A stretch of 64,000 nucleotides of DNA from Mesorhizobium sp. B2-3-12 (GTDB taxonomy: Bacteria; Pseudomonadota; Alphaproteobacteria; Rhizobiales; Rhizobiaceae): the NCBI RefSeq assembly GCF_006442205.1, contig NZ_VFVR01000002.1, positions 310,001-374,000 on the forward strand, written 5' to 3'. Shown one piece after another: positions 29,712 through 37,495 of the stretch. Both the position numbers and the translations under genes were made by a program. Under the pieces are notes generated by a model. It was given only the letters and a program-made list of their open reading frames with translations. It ran no database searches and was not told the origin of the DNA. Numbering within the stretch: position 1 is the first letter of the stretch; every line of letters starts with the position of its first letter.

Positions 29712-30182
29712 TCAGTCGTCGGTTTCGGCGTCGTCGTCGATCAGCACCAGTTCCTCGTTGGAGAGGTTGGCCTCGATGCGGGCGAGCAGCTTGAACAGCG
29801 CCTTCTGGTCTTTCTTGTCGAGGCCCTTCAGCGCCTGCTTTTCGGTCTTCTTCACCGACTTCTCGATGGCGCGGATGGTTTCGCGGCCGGTCTCGGTCAG
29901 GAAGATGTGCGCCTGGCGGGCGTCGGATTCCGACGCGCGTTTTTCCAGAAAACCCTGCGCCTGCAACCGGTTGATGGTCTTGGTGATGGTCGGCGGACGC
30001 ACGCCGAGCCGCCCGGCAAGATTGCCCGGTGTCTGGCCGTCCTCACGGTCGAGCGCCAGCATGATCTGGTCCTGGCCGGCATAGAAGCCATGCGCCAGAA
30101 GCCGTGCCGCCAGCGCGGTCCTTGCCAGCCTTGCCGCTGAATGCAGCCGGCTCATCGTTGCAGTCTTGTCCGCCTTGGCCAT
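29712..30182 (-). CDS. MarR-family transcriptional regulator
   Basis: 156 residues forming a winged helix: QDQIMLALDREDGQTPGNLAGRLGVRPPTITKTINRLQ is the recognition region, followed by the wing RASESDARQAHIFLT and dimerisation helices. The C-terminus is acidic. The ATG at 30182 has AGAGGG upstream; another ATG at 30188 is less well placed. The frame continues upstream to 30554 but is not MarR-like there. Convergent with the AraC gene; its ligand and targets are unknown. Confidence 0.87.
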   Translation of the reverse strand: MAKADKTATMSRLHSAARLARTALAARLLAHGFYAGQDQIMLALDREDGQTPGNLAGRLGVRPPTITKTINRLQAQGFLEKRASESDARQAHIFLTETGRETIRAIEKSVKKTEKQALKGLDKKDQKALFKLLARIEANLSNEELVLIDDDAETDD

Positions 30183-30602
30183 GGTCATCCCTCTTCGGCC
30201 GTACCGGTGCGCACAGCATAGACGCAGCCGGCCGGTTGGCAATCGACGATCGAAAAGATTCCGGCATTCGAAACAGCTTTGCCGGCAAGCATTGCGGTGT
30301 CCGCCGTGGTGATGCCAGATGTTTATTTCAGTTAGATGACAAACGAGTTTCGAGCGGAGCGGATTTGCTGCAACCTTGCGTGGATGCGATCCGACGCCCG
30401 ACAGCGCCCGACGAGACGTCTCTCTTGATCGTTCCAGCGCCGAGGCGGCGACCGGGTGCGTGGCCGTGATGCCAGGACAATCCCTTGCCGACAGCTTTGG
30501 CCCATGGTTTGCCCCGTGCAAAAGCCCGGCGCACATCCTATATGCAACCGACAATCCCCTTTCGCGGCCTGGATTTCAGGCCCAAGTCATTCGAGGCAAG
30601 CC
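30183..30602. other. 420-base intergenic region between marR-type and cobW-type genes
   Basis: No gene is supported here. It should contain the promoters of the two divergent genes. The only structure noted is an imperfect hairpin GGCCTG-GATTT-CAGGCC at 30566-30582, 20 bases before the CobW start. I looked for a Zur-type palindrome upstream of the CobW gene and did not see one. Confidence 0.4.
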
Positions 30603-31667
30603 ATGAGCGACGCACAGACGCAGATCCCCGTAACCGTTCTCACCGGCTATCTCGGCGCCGGCAAGACGACCTTGCTCAACCGCATCCTGTCGGAGAGCCA
30701 CGGCAAGCGCTACGCCGTCATCGTCAACGAATTCGGCGAGATCGGCATCGACAACGACCTGATCGTGGAATCGGACGAGGAAATCTACGAGATGAACAAT
30801 GGCTGCGTCTGCTGCACGGTGCGCGGCGACCTGATCCGGGTCGTGGAAGGCCTGATGCGCCGGCCCGGCCGTTTCGACGCCATCGTCGTCGAGACCACGG
30901 GGCTGGCCGATCCTGTGCCGGTGGCGCAGACCTTCTTCATGGACGACGACGTGCGCTCCAAGACCAAGCTCGATGCCGTGGTGGCGCTGGTCGACGCCAA
31001 GCACCTGCCGCTCAGGCTCAAGGATTCCAAGGAAGCCGAGGACCAGATCGCCTTCGCCGACGTCGTCGTTCTCAACAAGACCGACCTCGTCACCCCCGAA
31101 GAACTGGCCAAGGTCGAGGCGACGATCCGCGCCATCAATCCGGCGGCCAGGATCCATCGCACGACGCGCGCCGGCGTGGCGCTGTCGGAGGTGCTCGACC
31201 GTGGCGCCTTCGACCTGTCCAAGGCACTGGAGAACGATCCGCACTTCCTCGAGGCGCATGACGACCATGATCACCACGACCACGACCACGATCATGATCA
31301 CGACCATCATCACCACGATCACGATGGGCACGACCACCACCATCACGCGCATCCCTCCGACATCCATGACGTGACGGTGCAGTCGGTGTCGCTGCGCGGC
31401 GGCGAAATGGACCCGAAGAAATTCTTCCCGTGGATCGAGAAGATCACCCAGATGGAAGGCCCCAACATCCTGCGGCTGAAAGGCATCATCGCGCTCAAGG
31501 GCGATGACGAGCGCTATGTCCTGCAGGGCGTGCACATGATCATCGAGGGCGACCACCAGCGCGCCTGGAAAGATGGCGAAAAGCACGAGAGCCGGCTGGT
31601 CTTCATCGGCCGCGAACTCGACGCCGAGCGGCTGAAGAAGAGCTTTGACGCCTGCCAGGCGGCTTGA
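30603..31667 (+). CDS. CobW/COG0523 GTPase, His-rich putative zinc chaperone
   Basis: 354 residues. G1 motif GYLGAGKTT at 15-23, the metal-binding GCVCC with cysteines 68, 70 and 71, NKTD at 158-161, and a C-terminal CobW domain. Between the domains, residues 219-250 hold 19 histidines alternating with aspartate, a metal-binding or metal-storage linker. COG0523 proteins with CxCC and His tracts deliver or store zinc, and that is the likely role. The ATG at 30603 starts [18 protein letters not shown]. It is followed after 111 bases by a WD40 protein gene, a pairing I recall from other rhizobia. Confidence 0.9.
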   Translation: MSDAQTQIPVTVLTGYLGAGKTTLLNRILSESHGKRYAVIVNEFGEIGIDNDLIVESDEEIYEMNNGCVCCTVRGDLIRVVEGLMRRPGRFDAIVVETTGLADPVPVAQTFFMDDDVRSKTKLDAVVALVDAKHLPLRLKDSKEAEDQIAFADVVVLNKTDLVTPEELAKVEATIRAINPAARIHRTTRAGVALSEVLDRGAFDLSKALENDPHFLEAHDDHDHHDHDHDHDHDHHHHDHDGHDHHHHAHPSDIHDVTVQSVSLRGGEMDPKKFFPWIEKITQMEGPNILRLKGIIALKGDDERYVLQGVHMIIEGDHQRAWKDGEKHESRLVFIGRELDAERLKKSFDACQAA

Positions 31668-31704
31668 TTTCCAAATCCCGTAGCGTTAGCGCTGCCCGGT
31701 CTGT

Positions 31705-31727
31705 CCTTCTCCCCTTGTGGGAGAAGG
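31705..31727. repeat. Hairpin related to the family 1 intergenic repeat
   Basis: CCTTCTCCC (31705-31713) and GGGAGAAGG (31719-31727) form a perfect 9-bp stem. It shares the CTTCTCCCC core of copies A1-C2 but lacks the rest. It lies between the CobW and WD40 genes and could attenuate transcription of the second. Confidence 0.6.
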
Positions 31728-31778
31728 AAGAGCCGCCCCTGGCCGCGCCGGCGGCTTCCTCGAATGGAATAGCCTGCC

Positions 31779-32753
31779 ATGCCAACCGTCGCTCCGCTCG
31801 ATCTCGAAGGCCATTGCCTCGCGGCCGTCTTCCTTGGCGACGTGCCGCATTTCGCGCTGGCCGATGGCGCTATCCACCGGCTCGACAATGGCCACAAGAC
31901 CGTGCAGGCCAATGATGGGCTGCTGGCGGCCTTCCATGACGCGGCGAACGACCGGCTGATCACCGGCGGCGAGGACGGCAAGGTGTTTGCCGTGAAGGCC
32001 GGCGGTGAGACCCAGGAGGTGGCGAGCGCCGGCAAGAAATGGATCACCAGCGTTGCCGCCGGGCCGCAAGGCGCCATCGCCTATGCCACGGGCAAGACCG
32101 CATTCGTGCGCTTCGCCGACGGCAAGACCAAGGAATTCTTACATCCGCGTTCGGTAGAGGGGCTCGCCTTCTCGCCCAAGGGCATGCGCTTCGGCGTCGC
32201 CCGCTACAATGGCGCGACGCTGCATTTCCCGGCCGCCGAAGGCAAGCCGGTGGAGCTCGAATGGGCCGGCGCCCACACCGGCATCACCTTCTCGCCGGAC
32301 GGCGCCTTCCTCGTCACCACCATGCAGGAAAACGCCCTGCATGGCTGGAAGCTGGCCGACGGCAAGCACATGCGCATGAGCGGCTATCCCGGCAAGGTCA
32401 AGAGCCTGTCGTGGAGCGTCAAAGGCAAATGGCTGGCAAGTTCCGGCGCGCCGGCGGCGATCGTCTGGCCGTTCTCGTCCAAGGACGGGCCGATGGGCAA
32501 GGCGCCGCTGGAACTCGGCACGCGCGGCAACGCCATGGTGACGGCGGTCGCCTGCCATCCAAGCCAGGATGTCGTGGCCGTCGGCTATGACGATGGCATG
32601 GTGATGGCTGTGCGCTTCGCCGATGCCAAGGAAGTGCTTTTGCGGCGCCCGGGCAAGGGCGCCATCACCGCGATGATGTGGGACAAGGAAGAACGCCGCG
32701 TCGCCTTCGGCAGTGCCGCCGGCGACTGCGGGGTCATCGACATCACGGCCTAG
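31779..32753 (+). CDS. WD40-repeat protein
   Basis: 324 residues that read as a beta-propeller. Repeating strands such as HDAANDRLITGGEDGKVFAV, HTGITFSPDGAFLVTTMQ and ACHPSQDVVAVGYDDGMVMAVRF are about 40 residues apart, roughly seven blades. It has no signal peptide, so it is cytoplasmic. Its probable co-transcription with the CobW GTPase suggests a partner in metal handling, but that is inference from position. It converges on the gene at 32769. Confidence 0.82.
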   Translation: MPTVAPLDLEGHCLAAVFLGDVPHFALADGAIHRLDNGHKTVQANDGLLAAFHDAANDRLITGGEDGKVFAVKAGGETQEVASAGKKWITSVAAGPQGAIAYATGKTAFVRFADGKTKEFLHPRSVEGLAFSPKGMRFGVARYNGATLHFPAAEGKPVELEWAGAHTGITFSPDGAFLVTTMQENALHGWKLADGKHMRMSGYPGKVKSLSWSVKGKWLASSGAPAAIVWPFSSKDGPMGKAPLELGTRGNAMVTAVACHPSQDVVAVGYDDGMVMAVRFADAKEVLLRRPGKGAITAMMWDKEERRVAFGSAAGDCGVIDITA

Positions 32754-32768
32754 TCTCGAAACAGCTGA

Positions 32769-33221
32769 TTACTCGGCGCCGCAGGAAACCTTGCCGGTCA
32801 GATCGACCGGCTTGCCATCGCTGTCCTTGTCGGCCATGCTGTCATAGATGGCGAGCTTGTAGTCTCCATCATAGACGCCCTCGTCGCTGGCCTTGGTCAG
32901 GATCGTCAGTTCGACCGAACTGTAGTTCTGGGCCACTTCCTGCTCGTGGTAGATGTTCAGCCGCAGTTCCTTGTTGTCCAGCCAGTACTGGGTGAGGTTG
33001 GCGTTCTCAAAAATGGTCTTTCGCAACTGATCGCCGGCGGGCCTTGCCTTGATTTCGAGGTCGCCGCGGAAGTTGAAAGTCGGGCCACCCATCCCGGTGG
33101 TCACGCCGGCATCGACCTTGAATTTGACCTGTGGATCATCGACTGAGCACCAGATGCCGCCGGTGGCGAACGCCGTACCGGCCGAGAGGAACAGTATCGT
33201 CAGGCAGATGATCGTCCGCAT
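32769..33221 (-). CDS. Periplasmic protein of unknown function
   Basis: 150 residues with a cleavable signal peptide (MRTIICLTILFLSAGTAFA, then TGG). The mature protein is small and acidic, has two cysteines (IWCSVDD and the C-terminal VSCGAE) that could form a disulphide, and no domain I recognise. The ATG at 33221 has AAGGAAA upstream; the frame opening at 33299 would hide the signal sequence. Confidence 0.65.
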   Translation of the reverse strand: MRTIICLTILFLSAGTAFATGGIWCSVDDPQVKFKVDAGVTTGMGGPTFNFRGDLEIKARPAGDQLRKTIFENANLTQYWLDNKELRLNIYHEQEVAQNYSSVELTILTKASDEGVYDGDYKLAIYDSMADKDSDGKPVDLTGKVSCGAE

Positions 33222-33372
33222 TTTCCTTGCCCAATTGCCGTCCATATTGGCGCCGACTTCGCACGGAGCGTCAAGCGCCGCTGGCAAGGGCTGAGCCAAT
33301 GCAGGACAGCCGCACGGCCAATTGCCGTCGCGGAGGTGGATTGGCTAAGAGGAATGAGACAGAGGGGTTTTC

Positions 33373-34752
33373 ATGCACAGCAGCGACAGTTCAAGCACCA
33401 TCGGCGGCATCGGCCGCGACCGCATCGCGCAATTGCGCGAGACGGAAGGGGCTGCCTTCCGCGAGGCGCGGCCGAAATCGCAGGCCAAGGTCGGCAACGG
33501 CCTGCCCGGCTTCTTCGGCGGCGTGCCGATGCACTGGATGAACGACTGGCCGACGCCGTTTCCGATCCTGGTGGACAGCGCCAGGGGCGCCACGATCACC
33601 GATATCGACGGCAACAAGCTCGACGATTTCTGCCTCGGCGACACCGGCTCGATGTTCGGCCATTCGCCGCCGCCGATGGCGCGCGCCATTCGCCGCCAGG
33701 CCGGGCGCGGCCTGACCTATATGCTGCCATCCGAAGATGCGCTGGCCATCGGGCCGCTGCTGCAACAGCGCTTCGGCCTGCCGTTCTGGCAGATCGCGAC
33801 GACGGCGACCGACGCCAACCGCTTCGCGCTGCGGGTAGCCCGTGCGGTTACCTCCAGGGAAAAGATCCTCGTCTTCAACGGCTGCTATCACGGCTCGGTG
33901 GACGAGACGATGGTGCGGCTGATCGACGGCAAGGCCGTCAACAGGCCCGGGCTGGCGGGCGAATTCCGCGACCTGACCCGCACGGCCAAGGTCATCGAGT
34001 TCAACGATGTCGCCGCACTTGAAGCCGCGTTGGAGGACAGGGACGTGGCCTGCGTCATCGCCGAGCCGGTGCTGACCAATTCCTGCATGGTGCTTGCCGA
34101 TCCCGGCTATCACGGTGCGCTGCGCCGACTGACCCGCGCGGCCGGCACGCTGCTTCTGATCGACGAGACGCACACCATCTCGACCGGTCCCGGCGGCTAC
34201 ACGAGGAAATACGGCCTGGATCCCGACTTCTTCGTGCTGGGCAAGCCGATCGCCGGCGGCGTGCCGGCAAGCGTGTGGGGCATGAGCGAGGAGGTCGCCT
34301 CGCGCTACGCCGACTACAACAGGACGAAAGAGCCGGGCTATTCCGGCATGGGCACGACGCTCTCGGCCAACCCGCTGCAGTTCGCCGCGATGCGCGCCAC
34401 GCTCGAGGAGGTGATGACACAGGAGAATTACGAACGCATGGATCACCTGGCGCGGCGGCTCGACGCCGGGCTGACCGGGGTGATCGACCGTTATCGCCTG
34501 CCCTGGCATGTCGCCCGTGTCGGCGCCCGCGTCGAGTTCATCTGCGCGCCCGGCCCGCTGCGCAATGGCGCCGAGGCGGAGGGTGCGCATGCGCCGGAAC
34601 TGGAGGCAGCCATCCATGTCGCCCTGGTCAATCGCGGGGTGCTGATCGCACCCTTCCACAACATGATGCTGATCTCGCCGGCGACGTCAGGCACGCAGGT
34701 CAACCGGCTGATCAGCGCTTTTGGTGCGGTTGCGGCAAAGCTTGCGGCATGA
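33373..34752 (+). CDS. Class III PLP aminotransferase (GSA-aminotransferase-like)
   Basis: 459 residues. The fold is that of glutamate-1-semialdehyde aminomutase and acetylornithine-type aminotransferases. It contains ITDIDGNKLDDFCLGDTGSMFGH at the start, LLIDETHT with the PLP-ring aspartate, and VLGKPIAGGVPASVWG with the Schiff-base lysine. It is longer at the N-terminus than true HemL, and the cellular hemL role is unlikely given its context. Its stop overlaps the start of a glutamine synthetase-like gene (ATGA), implying one pathway, perhaps amine or amino acid conversion through a gamma-glutamyl intermediate. Confidence 0.85.
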   Translation: MHSSDSSSTIGGIGRDRIAQLRETEGAAFREARPKSQAKVGNGLPGFFGGVPMHWMNDWPTPFPILVDSARGATITDIDGNKLDDFCLGDTGSMFGHSPPPMARAIRRQAGRGLTYMLPSEDALAIGPLLQQRFGLPFWQIATTATDANRFALRVARAVTSREKILVFNGCYHGSVDETMVRLIDGKAVNRPGLAGEFRDLTRTAKVIEFNDVAALEAALEDRDVACVIAEPVLTNSCMVLADPGYHGALRRLTRAAGTLLLIDETHTISTGPGGYTRKYGLDPDFFVLGKPIAGGVPASVWGMSEEVASRYADYNRTKEPGYSGMGTTLSANPLQFAAMRATLEEVMTQENYERMDHLARRLDAGLTGVIDRYRLPWHVARVGARVEFICAPGPLRNGAEAEGAHAPELEAAIHVALVNRGVLIAPFHNMMLISPATSGTQVNRLISAFGAVAAKLAA

Positions 34753-36170
34753 GACAAGCGGCCATGGATCATCCTAACGCCCTCGTGACCTCACCTTCGG
34801 GCTCGACGCCCGCCGAGGCGCAAGCCTTTCTCGACGCCCATCCGGAGATCGAAGCCTTCGATATCGTACTGACCGACGCCAATGGCGTCGGCCGTGGCAA
34901 GATCGTGCGCCGGCATGAGCTGAAGAGCATTTTCGAGGGTGGCCGGCATATGCCGATCTCCATCCTCGGCCTCGACATCACCGGCGAGGATGTGCACGAA
35001 ACCGGGCTGATCTGGGACAGCGGCGACGGCGATCTCAGGGCTTGGCCGATTCCGGGCACGCTGGTGCCGCTTTACGGCACGAACCCGCCGCGCGGCCAGG
35101 TGCTGATGGCGATGTACCATCTCGACGGCCAGCCAATGTGGTCGGACCCGCGCCTGGCGCTTGCCCGGCAGGTCGACATACTGGCTGCCAAGGGCCTCCA
35201 TCCGGCCGGCGCCTTCGAGCTCGAGTTTTTCCTGCTGGCCAATGAGCGCGATGCCGACGGCAAGGTGCAGCCGGCGCGCGCGGTGCTCGATGGCCGCGTC
35301 TCTGGCAAGACCGAGGTTTATTCCGTCGACCATCTGCATGGCATGGAGCCGCTGTTTTCGGACATCTACGCCGCCGCCAAGGCGCAAGGCATCCCGGCCG
35401 AGACGGTGATTTCCGAATATGCGCCTGGCCAATACGAATTGACGCTGAACTACCGCAAGGACGTGATGCGGGCGGCCGACGACCTCGTCATGCTGAAGCG
35501 GCTGGTGCGGGCGCAGGCGCGCCGCCACGGCGTCACCGCCTGCTTCATGGCCAAGCCGATCGAGAAATATGCCGGCTCCGGCATGCATTTTCACGTCTCG
35601 CTGCAGGACAGAGCGGGCAAGAACGTCTTCTCGGAAGCCGCGGGGGAAAACTGGTCGCTACCGCTGCTGCGTGGCCTCGGCGGCCTGATCCAGACCATGG
35701 CGGAATCGATGCTGGTGTTTGCGCCGCACGCCAATTCCTGGCGGCGCTTCGTCTCGCAATCCTACGCGCCGGTGGCGCCGACCTGGGGCGTCAACAATCG
35801 CTCGGTGGCGCTGCGCGTGCCAGCGGGCGACGCGAAAAACCGGCGCATCGAGCATCGGCCCTCCGGCGTCGACGCCAATCCCTATCTGGTAGCCGCGACG
35901 GTGCTGGCCGGCATCATCAAAGGCCTCGACGAGGGGCTCGATCCAGGCCCCGAAACGACCGGCAATGGCTATGAGGCGGCCGTCACCCGTACGACGATGC
36001 CGGCCGACTGGCGCGCGGCAATCGAAGGGGCCCGAGCGTCCAGCTTCCTGAAGGGTGCGCTCGGCGAGGACCTGCACCGCACCTTCGTGGCGATCAAGCA
36101 GTCCGAATACCTGCGCGTGGCGCGCACGGTCAGCGAGTTGGACTATCATCTCTACCTGCACGAAGTCTGA
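34749..36170 (+). CDS. Glutamine synthetase family ligase (gamma-glutamylamide synthetase-like)
   Basis: 473 residues. It keeps GS catalytic motifs: FELEFFL, SEYAPGQYELTL, GSGMHFHVSLQD, NSWRRF and the C-terminal RIEHRPSGVDANPYLVAA. The N-terminal DIVLTDANGVGRGKIVRR is typical of the PuuA/GlnT-type branch and not of housekeeping GlnA. It therefore probably ligates glutamate to an amine other than ammonia. The ATG at 34749 overlaps the aminotransferase stop; ATG 34764 is a second possibility. Translationally coupled with the aminotransferase. Confidence 0.88.
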   Translation: MRQAAMDHPNALVTSPSGSTPAEAQAFLDAHPEIEAFDIVLTDANGVGRGKIVRRHELKSIFEGGRHMPISILGLDITGEDVHETGLIWDSGDGDLRAWPIPGTLVPLYGTNPPRGQVLMAMYHLDGQPMWSDPRLALARQVDILAAKGLHPAGAFELEFFLLANERDADGKVQPARAVLDGRVSGKTEVYSVDHLHGMEPLFSDIYAAAKAQGIPAETVISEYAPGQYELTLNYRKDVMRAADDLVMLKRLVRAQARRHGVTACFMAKPIEKYAGSGMHFHVSLQDRAGKNVFSEAAGENWSLPLLRGLGGLIQTMAESMLVFAPHANSWRRFVSQSYAPVAPTWGVNNRSVALRVPAGDAKNRRIEHRPSGVDANPYLVAATVLAGIIKGLDEGLDPGPETTGNGYEAAVTRTTMPADWRAAIEGARASSFLKGALGEDLHRTFVAIKQSEYLRVARTVSELDYHLYLHEV

Positions 36171-36240
36171 CGACCGAGCGCCCCGGCGACGATCACTTTT
36201 TCGCCGCCACCATCAAATGAGGTAGCGCTTGACGTCCTAG

Positions 36241-36255
36241 GAACATATCATGAAC
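36241..36255. promoter_or_regulatory. LexA (SOS) box, GAAC-N7-GAAC
   Basis: GAACATATCATGAAC exactly fits the alphaproteobacterial LexA consensus (GTTC-N7-GTTC read on the other strand), within an 8-base direct repeat GAACATAT at 36241 and 36252. It ends 3 bases before the ATG at 36258, and a TTGACG hexamer sits upstream at 36229, so LexA would cover the -10 region. Confidence 0.8.
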
Positions 36256-36257
36256 AT

Positions 36258-37493
36258 ATGAGCGTGCTTCCTGTTCGTGAAAAGCTGGCAATCCTCTCCG
36301 ACGCCGCCAAATACGACGCGTCCTGCGCCTCGTCGGGGGCGGCGAAAAAGGATTCGCTGAAATCCGGCGGCATCGGTTCCACCGGAGGCATGGGCATCTG
36401 CCATTCTTATGCGCCGGACGGCCGCTGCATTTCGCTGCTGAAAATCCTGCTGACCAATTTCTGCATCTACGACTGCAGCTATTGCATCAACCGTTCGTCC
36501 TCGAATGTCCGGCGCGCCCGCTTCGGCATCGACGAGGTGGTGAAGCTGACCATGGATTTCTACCGGCGCAATTATATCGAGGGGCTTTTCCTGTCCTCGG
36601 GCGTCATCCGCTCGCCAGACGAGACCATGGGCGAAATGGTCGAGGTGGCGCGGCGGCTGCGGCTGGAGGAAAAATTTTCCGGTTATATCCATCTCAAAAC
36701 CATCCCGGAAAGTTCGGCGGACCTGATCGAGAAGGCCGGGCTCTATGCCGACCGCCTGTCGATCAATGTCGAATTGCCCACCGACGAGGGCGTGAAGAAG
36801 CTGGCACCGGAAAAGAAGCCGGAGACAATCCGGCTTTCGATGGCCAATCTGCGCCGGAAGATGGAGGAGAAAGCCGAGCCGACGCTGCGGTCGAAGAAAC
36901 GCGAACGCTTCGCCCCGGGCGGACAGTCGACGCAGATGATCATCGGCGCGGACAAGACCTCCGACGACGGCATCCTGCACACCAGCGCCCGGCTCTATGG
37001 CAGTTACCATCTGCGCCGCGTCTATTATTCGGCGTTCAGCCCGATCCCCGATTCCTCGTCGTCGCTGCCGTTGCAAAAGCCGCCGCTGATGCGCGAACAC
37101 CGGCTCTACCAGGCCGACTGGCTGATGCGCTTCTACGGATTTTCCCAGCCGGAAATCCTGGCCGGCAGCAGCGACGGCATGCTCGATCTCGCCATCGACC
37201 CGAAGCTTGCCTGGGCGCTGCGCAACCGGGAACGCTTCCCCGTCGACGTCAACCGCGCCGACCGCGAGGCGCTGCTGCGCGTGCCTGGTCTGGGGACCAA
37301 GGTGGTGGCGAAAATCCTGGAAACCCGCCGCCACCGACGCCTGCGGCTCGAGGATGTCGGCCGGCTCTGCCATTCGATCGCCAAGCTCAGGCCGTTCATC
37401 GTCGCCGAAGGCTGGTCGCCAGGCGCGCTGACCGACAGAGCCGGCCTGCGCGACAAGATCGTGCAGTCCTGCGAACAACTGGCGCTGTTTTGA
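36258..37493 (+). CDS. Radical SAM protein linked to uracil-DNA glycosylase (DNA repair)
   Basis: 411 residues. Radical SAM [4Fe-4S] motif C69-x3-C73-x2-C76 (CIYDCSYC), preceded by SGGIGSTGGMGICHSYAPDG. A C-terminal helix-hairpin-helix RVPGLGTKVVAKILETRR should bind DNA. It matches the family described as the putative DNA modification/repair radical SAM protein that sits next to UDG genes. The ribosome site before ATG 36258 is weak, and the SOS box ends 3 bases upstream, so the message may be nearly leaderless; GTG 36264 is an alternative start. It is followed after 2 bases by the UdgX fusion gene. Confidence 0.9.
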   Translation: MSVLPVREKLAILSDAAKYDASCASSGAAKKDSLKSGGIGSTGGMGICHSYAPDGRCISLLKILLTNFCIYDCSYCINRSSSNVRRARFGIDEVVKLTMDFYRRNYIEGLFLSSGVIRSPDETMGEMVEVARRLRLEEKFSGYIHLKTIPESSADLIEKAGLYADRLSINVELPTDEGVKKLAPEKKPETIRLSMANLRRKMEEKAEPTLRSKKRERFAPGGQSTQMIIGADKTSDDGILHTSARLYGSYHLRRVYYSAFSPIPDSSSSLPLQKPPLMREHRLYQADWLMRFYGFSQPEILAGSSDGMLDLAIDPKLAWALRNRERFPVDVNRADREALLRVPGLGTKVVAKILETRRHRRLRLEDVGRLCHSIAKLRPFIVAEGWSPGALTDRAGLRDKIVQSCEQLALF

Positions 37494-37495
37494 CC

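Noticed and set aside
30183-30602. Zur box or other metal-responsive site upstream of the CobW gene
   Set aside because: I looked for a palindrome of the Zur type and found none convincing; only a 6-bp hairpin at 30566.
31255-31355. Tandem DNA repeat in the CobW gene
   Set aside because: The GAC/CAC/CAT triplet run encodes the His-Asp linker of an intact protein and is coding sequence, not a separate repeat element.
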